Shown here: piece after piece, positions 58,642-64,000 of the stretch
Layout of the letters: each line of letters begins with the position of its first letter
Position numbering within the stretch: the first letter of the stretch is position 1
Source: Dentipellis sp. KUC8613
Lineage: Eukaryota; Basidiomycota; Agaricomycetes; Russulales; Hericiaceae
Direction: 5' to 3'
Assembly (NCBI GenBank): GCA_002286715.1
Contig: NSJX01000009.1
Location: forward strand, 621,966-685,965
Length of the DNA stretch: 64,000 nt
The notes under the pieces: generated by a model
What the model was told of the DNA's origin: nothing
What the model saw: the letters and a program-made list of their open reading frames with translations, nothing else
The model's database searches: none
Program-made: the position numbers and the translations under genes

Positions 58642-60327
58642 ATGGCTTTAGTCTATACAGCAGGTGCGCCCCGTTCCTCGCAGCTGACCGCAGCCGCGGC
58701 ACGGCGGACCGTCGCGGATGCCCTCAGGCTCTCTCGTCGTCGGCTGACTTGAACTAAAAATATTTATAGGACGCGCGGTGTACAAGAGCATCCAGAAGAG
58801 CAAGCAGAAGAAAACCGACAACAGGATGGTCGAAGAGGCCGTTGAAGTGAGACTGCCGGCGTTCACGCTGAACGATGGCACGCATATGCCCGCGATTGGA
58901 CTTGGGTGCGTGTCAGCGCTCGTGTGGGGGTGTGGAGGCTGATTTGGATGGATGGGTAGATGCTGGATGGGGGCTCCGGGTGGTGGAGAGAGGGTGAACG
59001 CTATGGTCGGCAAAGCGATTAGGGTATGTCGATCTGCAGGAATGGTAGCTTGTTTAGCTGATGGCGCCGATTATAGTTGGGATACAGGCATTTTGACACT
59101 GTAGGCGCTTTCAACTATACTAGGTGTTTCTGAGATGCTTAATACTTCGACTCCCTCCATCCAACAGGCTTCTGGATACGGTATATCTCCACGCGTACCG
59201 TCTATCGTCCATTGCTAACACTGCCTCCTACAGCAAACGAAGAGCAGCTTGGCGATGCCCTGTACCATGCCGGTATACCGAGGTCTCAGCTATACATTAC
59301 CACCAAGCTAGGGTGCGTACCTTTCCGTCATCCATGACACTGCATCTGAACCATAGGAATATCTGGCTCTATAGAAATCAAGATCACCACCGCGTCAGTC
59401 GGGCATTCGACGAATCCCTCCGCAGACTGAAGATGGACTACGTCGACATGTACCTCATGCACTGGCCACAGGCCGTTGACGACGATGGTCTTTACGCTTC
59501 CTCCACCTGTCTGCAGCAGCTTCTAACGCGTCTTCTTCAGGCAATGTGCTTCAGCCAGACCAGCACCCTACGATCATCGACACCTGGCGCGAGATGGAGA
59601 AGCTCGTGAAGAGCGGTACGCACCTACACACTCACCGTTCTCTTCCTACCCTAGCCTTACGCGCCCGCCAGGTCGCGCCAAATCCATCGGCGTGTCCAAC
59701 TTCTCCATCAAGCTCCTCCAACAGCTGCTCGCGCAGGCGGAGATCGTGCCGGCGACGAACCAGGTGGAGATGCACCCGTGTCTGCCGCAGAACGAGCTCA
59801 AGGCCTTCTGCGAGTCGAAGGACATCCTCCTCACTGCATACTCGCCCCTCGGTGCGTGCAGCTCTCTTACCTGTTCCGATCTTCGGGGAATAGCTGACAG
59901 GAATGTGCAGGTCGCCCGTTGCCCAAGGCCCAGCGCGGCGATCTGCCCGTGCTGCTGGACCACCCGACCGTGCGCGAGATCGCGAAGAACAACCAGGCTG
60001 CGCCGGGCCAGGTGCTGGTCAGCTGGGGCGTGCAGCGCCAGACGGTCGTGATACCGAAGAGCGAGGACGTGTCGCGCCTGAAGGCGAACATTACCGTCCG
60101 TGTCCCCTTCCCAATGCACTCGCGCGATTCCTTATGCTGACTCTCTGTCTGTGGTGTAGTTGGTGAAGCTGAGCGGTGCGGATATGCAGGCGCTCGATGC
60201 GATCCATCGCTCACCGGGGATGCACCGCTCGCTCTTGACGTACCATGGGCTTGATCCCGGCAGGGTGTTTGGGTGGACGTACGAGCAGATGGGCTGGGAT
60301 TACAAGCCGGGAGGGAAGATTGCCTGA
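58642..60327 (+). CDS. aldo-keto reductase (AKR superfamily)
   Basis: NAD(P)H-dependent carbonyl reductase. Eleven exons (58642-58663, 58770-58905, 58960-59023, 59077-59100, 59168-59180, 59234-59312, 59375-59487, 59541-59615, 59672-59851, 59911-60095, 60160-60327) total 1,059 nt, 352 residues. The catalytic tetrad is Asp in GYRHFDTASGY, Tyr in SGYANEEQLG, Lys in ITTKLG and His in YLMHWPQA. Cofactor and barrel motifs are KSIGVSNFS, NQVEMHPCLPQ, TAYSPLGRPLP and VVIPKS. The Asp and Tyr sit on exons of 24 and 13 nt. An N-terminal extension (VYKSIQKSKQKKTDNRMVEE) precedes the barrel. The substrate cannot be told from sequence. The nearest neighbour is an F-box gene converging from the right. Confidence 0.9.
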
Positions 60328-60540
60328 AATGTGCTTGTGTACCGAATGTTCGTGTGATTTGTTGACGATACCTTACTATGTAACATTCAAAGTCCAAATT
60401 CCCCCTTGTGGGTATGTTTTGTGTGATAGTCTGTACAAGTGGCGAGACATGTATGAGCCATGGTCAAGTGGCTGGTAGATCTGAATAACGAGTCGCGGGT
60501 AGTATACACAGACGTCGCGGTGCCCCTGCACATTTTGGTA

Positions 60541-62721
60541 CTAAGCTGCGGGCGCTTCATCAGGGGGTAGTGCGGAATAGCGAGGGGCGCGAGATCCTTC
60601 GCGAGACGCCGATTTCTGATGCGCGAGCACCGGGACGACCTGCTGCAGATTCTCGACCCACGAATAGTGCGGAAAACCCGGGTGCGACCGCACGATATAC
60701 AGCTTCTTCAACGGGAAGCCCATCTCCTTGCGAGAACGGAGCTTCGGGACGAGTATGTCTCCGAAGAACGTCTGGCTGACAGAATAGACTTTGCTCAGGA
60801 TACCCTCTGGCACGGAGACAGCTTCGAGGCCACGTAAGAAGATATCGTCGCTGTCGGACGCAGCTGGTGGTGATGAGTTCTGCCGAGCCAGTGCTCCGAA
60901 GACCATCTGTGTGCTGCTGTCTCCGCAGTCGAGGCTGCGGACGCTGTCCCACCCTTGAAGTGCGCGGGCAAGCGGCCGGCCCGACGATGGCGCACCGAAC
61001 TGCGGTAGCTCCAGTGAGAGCGTGGATACATTGGCCGGGGGTATAGCAGACAGAATGTGACGGAGTTTGGTCATGAAGGCTGCTTCCTCCATTTTCGGCC
61101 GGGGCCCTTCCCTCAAATCGAGAGTGAAGTCGAAGGACGGTTCCGATTCCGGCTGGAAGATGGGGTATCCGTCGCCGGCGACACGCAGTACTGACCACCC
61201 TTTCATCGTGAGCCACGGGTGCTGGCCCATCTGCAGCACGCAGACCCTCACTGTCTGGATAGGACGGGAAGGGACGTCGACGGCGATCGAGGACTTCTTG
61301 AGCATCTGTGACAGTAGCTCATAGTTCCTCTGCATGTTCTGGTCCGAGGAATTGAGGACCTTGAGCTTGAGCGACGTGCATGCGGGCGCAGCCAGATGTC
61401 CTAAGAGGTCGGCGGCGGGCCAGGCGCGGTCATCAATCGATAGTCTTTGTAGGTTGACCATGTGTATGACAGGTCGATTGTCGGATAGCTCTGGGGGAAA
61501 TGCGTGAGAGGGTATGCAGCCTCCGAGAACAAGCGCCTCCAGAGAAGGAAGCCCAGCCAGGCAGTCGTAGAATTTGTCGCGTTGTGTTGCAGGGGGCTGG
61601 GCTTGTGACGGCCCGCGGACACGGGCCTTCAAAGGAATAACAACTTCGAGGTGAACGATGGAGGCGCTGAGGAGTGGAGAGCTCCAGTCCATCGCATAGT
61701 TGTATAAGGAGATCCGGCGTAGTTTTGGTGCCTGAGCGGCAAGAAAGTTTGAAGGTAATGAGCATGAGTTGCCCATTAAAGCCCAGTCACCGTGAGACTC
61801 GGGAACTCTCTGCGCCAGGAACAGCGTCTCTAGGTTATCGGCGGGTGCATTGAACGTTTCGTGCGCGCCCTGGATAGACTCGGGCTCGCCGCGGAGATAG
61901 AGGCCGAGCTCCTTGATCCGCGCTATATGTTGCGCTAGAAGGGGAGGTTCGTAGGATGAGTGGACCGCCCGTGTAACGGTCAAGGGAAGGGACTTCGACC
62001 GAAACAGTGCTGCTTTCATGGTGGAGGTGCCGAGTCCGTCTGTGATGTTTGTCCAGCACGAAGGGTCCCCAAGTACGACATTCCGCCAATGTTGACAGAC
62101 AGACATAAGCTGATATCTGTTGTAGCCATCGCGACGTGCAGTCTCGAAGCTTGACATCACGCTTCCTGTATGCCAGAGAAGTGGTTTTCCTTGTATTGCG
62201 AGGTTAAAGATGCGAGCCAGGATCTCTGGTGGAAGACGGTGAATTCGACATATCAGGCGATTGTGGTGCGAGAGTATGGTCAAGATGATTTTTTGGAGAG
62301 CGGAGATGTCGTCGTTCATGAGACGACGGGCGGCCGCGATGGCGGACTTGTCACTGTCCGAAGCAAGCTTTTCGACAGCAGCGAATCGGGCTCGAAAGAC
62401 GTCTTCGTAACCTAATGTGCTGTCTGCGATATCTTGATCAAGGGCCGGCTCAGGGCAGCCAGAAGATGTCGCGGGTGGGAGTAGTTCTCCCTGTGTCGTA
62501 TCAAACGGCGGTGTGCTATCATAATCACGGTGAATGTAGTTGAGATCGATTCGCATGGGCACCGTGCTCGTACCATTCCGAGTATTCCAAATCGCTCTCC
62601 TCCATCTTAGGCGCGCTAACGGGGCAGGCCGGGGATAAGAGCCGTAGGCAAATGTCTGTGGGAGTAGTGGTGACTGCAAGAGGAGTGGCGAACGCGCAGA
62701 AGCGCTGAGACCTCGAGGCAA
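60541..62721 (-). CDS. F-box protein with long N-terminal extension
   Basis: A single-exon 726-residue frame. The F-box is near residues 160-225: RIHRLPPEILARIFNLAIQG and YQLMSVCQHWRNVVLGDPSCWTNI. It is preceded by a helical, Ala-rich segment (EDVFRARFAAVEKLASDSDK) common upstream of F-boxes in Agaricomycete expansions. Leu-rich segments follow (ELGLYLRGEP, LETLFLAQRV, LRRISLYNYA, LEALVLGGCI). The first 60 residues are Arg/Pro-rich and may not be translated; an in-frame Met at TSTVPMRIDLNYIH is an alternative start. Probably an SCF adaptor of unknown target. Confidence 0.84.
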   Translation of the reverse strand: MPRGLSASARSPLLLQSPLLPQTFAYGSYPRPAPLARLRWRRAIWNTRNGTSTVPMRIDLNYIHRDYDSTPPFDTTQGELLPPATSSGCPEPALDQDIADSTLGYEDVFRARFAAVEKLASDSDKSAIAAARRLMNDDISALQKIILTILSHHNRLICRIHRLPPEILARIFNLAIQGKPLLWHTGSVMSSFETARRDGYNRYQLMSVCQHWRNVVLGDPSCWTNITDGLGTSTMKAALFRSKSLPLTVTRAVHSSYEPPLLAQHIARIKELGLYLRGEPESIQGAHETFNAPADNLETLFLAQRVPESHGDWALMGNSCSLPSNFLAAQAPKLRRISLYNYAMDWSSPLLSASIVHLEVVIPLKARVRGPSQAQPPATQRDKFYDCLAGLPSLEALVLGGCIPSHAFPPELSDNRPVIHMVNLQRLSIDDRAWPAADLLGHLAAPACTSLKLKVLNSSDQNMQRNYELLSQMLKKSSIAVDVPSRPIQTVRVCVLQMGQHPWLTMKGWSVLRVAGDGYPIFQPESEPSFDFTLDLREGPRPKMEEAAFMTKLRHILSAIPPANVSTLSLELPQFGAPSSGRPLARALQGWDSVRSLDCGDSSTQMVFGALARQNSSPPAASDSDDIFLRGLEAVSVPEGILSKVYSVSQTFFGDILVPKLRSRKEMGFPLKKLYIVRSHPGFPHYSWVENLQQVVPVLAHQKSASREGSRAPRYSALPPDEAPAA

Positions 62722-63269
62722 GAGAGCGTGGGTTGCGGGCTTTTCCGATATTGACCCTACTACCAGCTAAGCGTTACGAGCGCAGCTAGCGAAATGCCGA
62801 GCCCTCAGGACTTCTAGCACAAGTGCAAGCGTGAGGCATCCTTCAAGGATTATCGAAGCATGCTACCGAGTTCGACCTAGCGATCTAGAATTCTTCAACA
62901 TGGCGGAGTGAGTCTCGTGAGCGATTAGAAAAATTAGACTCAACAATCGACCAGAATCTGGCAGATACGGTAGATACCAAATGGTTTCCAGGCATTTTGG
63001 GCGCCCAGAAAGTAATTGATACCGAAAGATGTGCGATGTCTAGAGGACGGCAGGGACCGGAGCACATGTGCCAGTACTCGGGCGAAACTCCGACTCACCT
63101 CCGAGTCGCCTTGAACCGCGATCCACCAAGTTCGAGGTACCCCATGCAACATTGTCTACCTCACGTCTAATTCACAGGCCTCCGAGTATGATCGCGTTGG
63201 AGAGATATGGTCCCCTCATCTCACGGACGAATCTCCCCAAATCTCGCGTTCTCCGCGGGTCACCCTCAT
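62722..63269. other. intergenic region
   Basis: This lies upstream of the F-box gene. Only weak short frames occur, and none is supported. Confidence 0.4.
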
Positions 63270-64000
63270 TCAATCGGGGTCGACGACAACAGACTTGAAC
63301 GACGTCAGGCGCCCCGAAATACTTCGGAAGCATGCTGCTATTATTTCATCTCCGAGCAACATTTGTGAGTCCCCTTTTGACGATGACGGCCTACGATAGA
63401 GACGACGGGTCCGCTCTTCCATAATGTGGACGTCGATGTCAACATGATGATGCCCCGTGACACGTAGACCCACAAGTTCTATAACTCATCAGCGCGCTGC
63501 TGAAAAAGTCAGTACGTATGTATAGAACACTTGGAGTCAACCTTTGTCTCACTGAGCGTCTCTAGAAGACGAAGAAAGCGGTGTTTGGAGCCTTGTGGTG
63601 CCATATTTAATATTCGGAGCTCAATGACCCAGTAATTGCGATCTCGAAGCATTGATCCGTGATTCGGTGGCATGTTCTGTAATTCGTAGGGCAGGCCATC
63701 TGATGCTGATTTACCTAGGGACGGAGCGTTTTTCATTCTGCGGAGCTTTTGGAGACACGATGCATGAAGCCTCATCTCGAGCGGTACGCGGATGTTCTTG
63801 AGCTTTCGTTATACTGACAATTTGAACATATAATTGTAAATCAGTGTCCAGCACGGCATTCTCAAGACTTGAAGAGGAAATTATACCGGGAAACGAATCT
63901 TCACGTTTTGCAGGACCCTTCTGTTCTCCATCTGTGCCAGGTTGTGCCGAGTCCGCTTTCGCTATGGCATACCAGTGAAGACTTCCCGTGCGATCTAGCC
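63270..64000 (-). CDS. probable partial gene of unknown function at right edge
   Basis: An open frame without any ATG enters from the right edge (about 63998 down to 63712), reading LDRTGSLHWYAIAKADSAQP and later LENAVLDTDLQLYVQIVSI, then stops at a GTAAAT donor-like site. Downstream, WVIELRILNMAPQGSKHRFL (ending at a GTTGAC donor-like site), GLRVTGHHHVDIDVHIMEER and MLLGDEIIAACFRSISGRL look like further exons, ending VVVDPD near 63270. Junctions are not resolved and no family is recognised. The start must lie beyond the window. Confidence 0.3.

Overview
The window is nuclear DNA of a filamentous basidiomycete, most likely an Agaricomycete. Nearly every gene is split by short introns of about 50-75 nt with GT(A/G)NGT donors. 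Coding GC is high. Three F-box/LRR-type genes lie within 40 kb, and the proteins (anillin/Bud4, PDAT, S10 carboxypeptidase, Pos5-type NADH kinase) look fungal. The finer guess of a wood-decay polypore is inference only. Gene models come from reading frames, splice consensus and family motifs; no search was run.

Layout. 0-5.2 kb: a possible left-edge gene fragment (-), then two tandem alpha/beta hydrolases (+). 5.5-7.2 kb: REX4-type RNA exonuclease (-). 9.4-10.8 kb: an unrecognised Cys-containing protein (+). 12.6-15.9 kb: a long Ser/Pro-rich single-pass membrane protein (+). 16.3 kb: a tRNA-like Pol III element. 16.5-19.1 kb: Asteroid/XPG-type nuclease homologue (+). 19.8-20.3 kb: small conserved-looking protein (+). 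21.4-23.0 kb: mitochondrial NADH/NAD kinase (-). 23.4-25.2 kb: F-box protein (-), divergent from a hypothetical gene at 25.3-26.4 kb (+). 26.9-30.7 kb: BRCT protein (-). 31.4-36.9 kb: three tandem 2OG-Fe(II) oxygenases (+) with duplicated promoters. 37.3-42.0 kb: anillin/Bud4-like protein with PH domain (+). 42.6-45.9 kb: phospholipid:diacylglycerol acyltransferase (+). 46.3-48.1 kb: F-box protein (-), divergent from an SNM1/Artemis-type nuclease at 48.6-51.8 kb (+). 52.0-54.6 kb: secreted serine carboxypeptidase (+). 56.5-57.3 kb: four-TM membrane protein (+). 58.6-60.3 kb: aldo-keto reductase (+). 60.5-62.7 kb: F-box protein (-). The right edge holds a probable partial gene (-).

Most genes are independent housekeeping or accessory genes, not a pathway cluster. 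DNA repair and nuclease functions recur (REX4, Asteroid, BRCT, SNM1) without being co-transcribed. The most striking feature is very small exons in three enzyme genes: 9, 5 and 6 nt in PDAT, 13 and 7 nt in the carboxypeptidase, 24 and 13 nt in the aldo-keto reductase. Several sit on or beside active-site motifs, and each restores a family motif exactly when spliced in. The three-copy 2OG oxygenase array, whose upstream regions were duplicated together with the coding regions, is the other notable structure.
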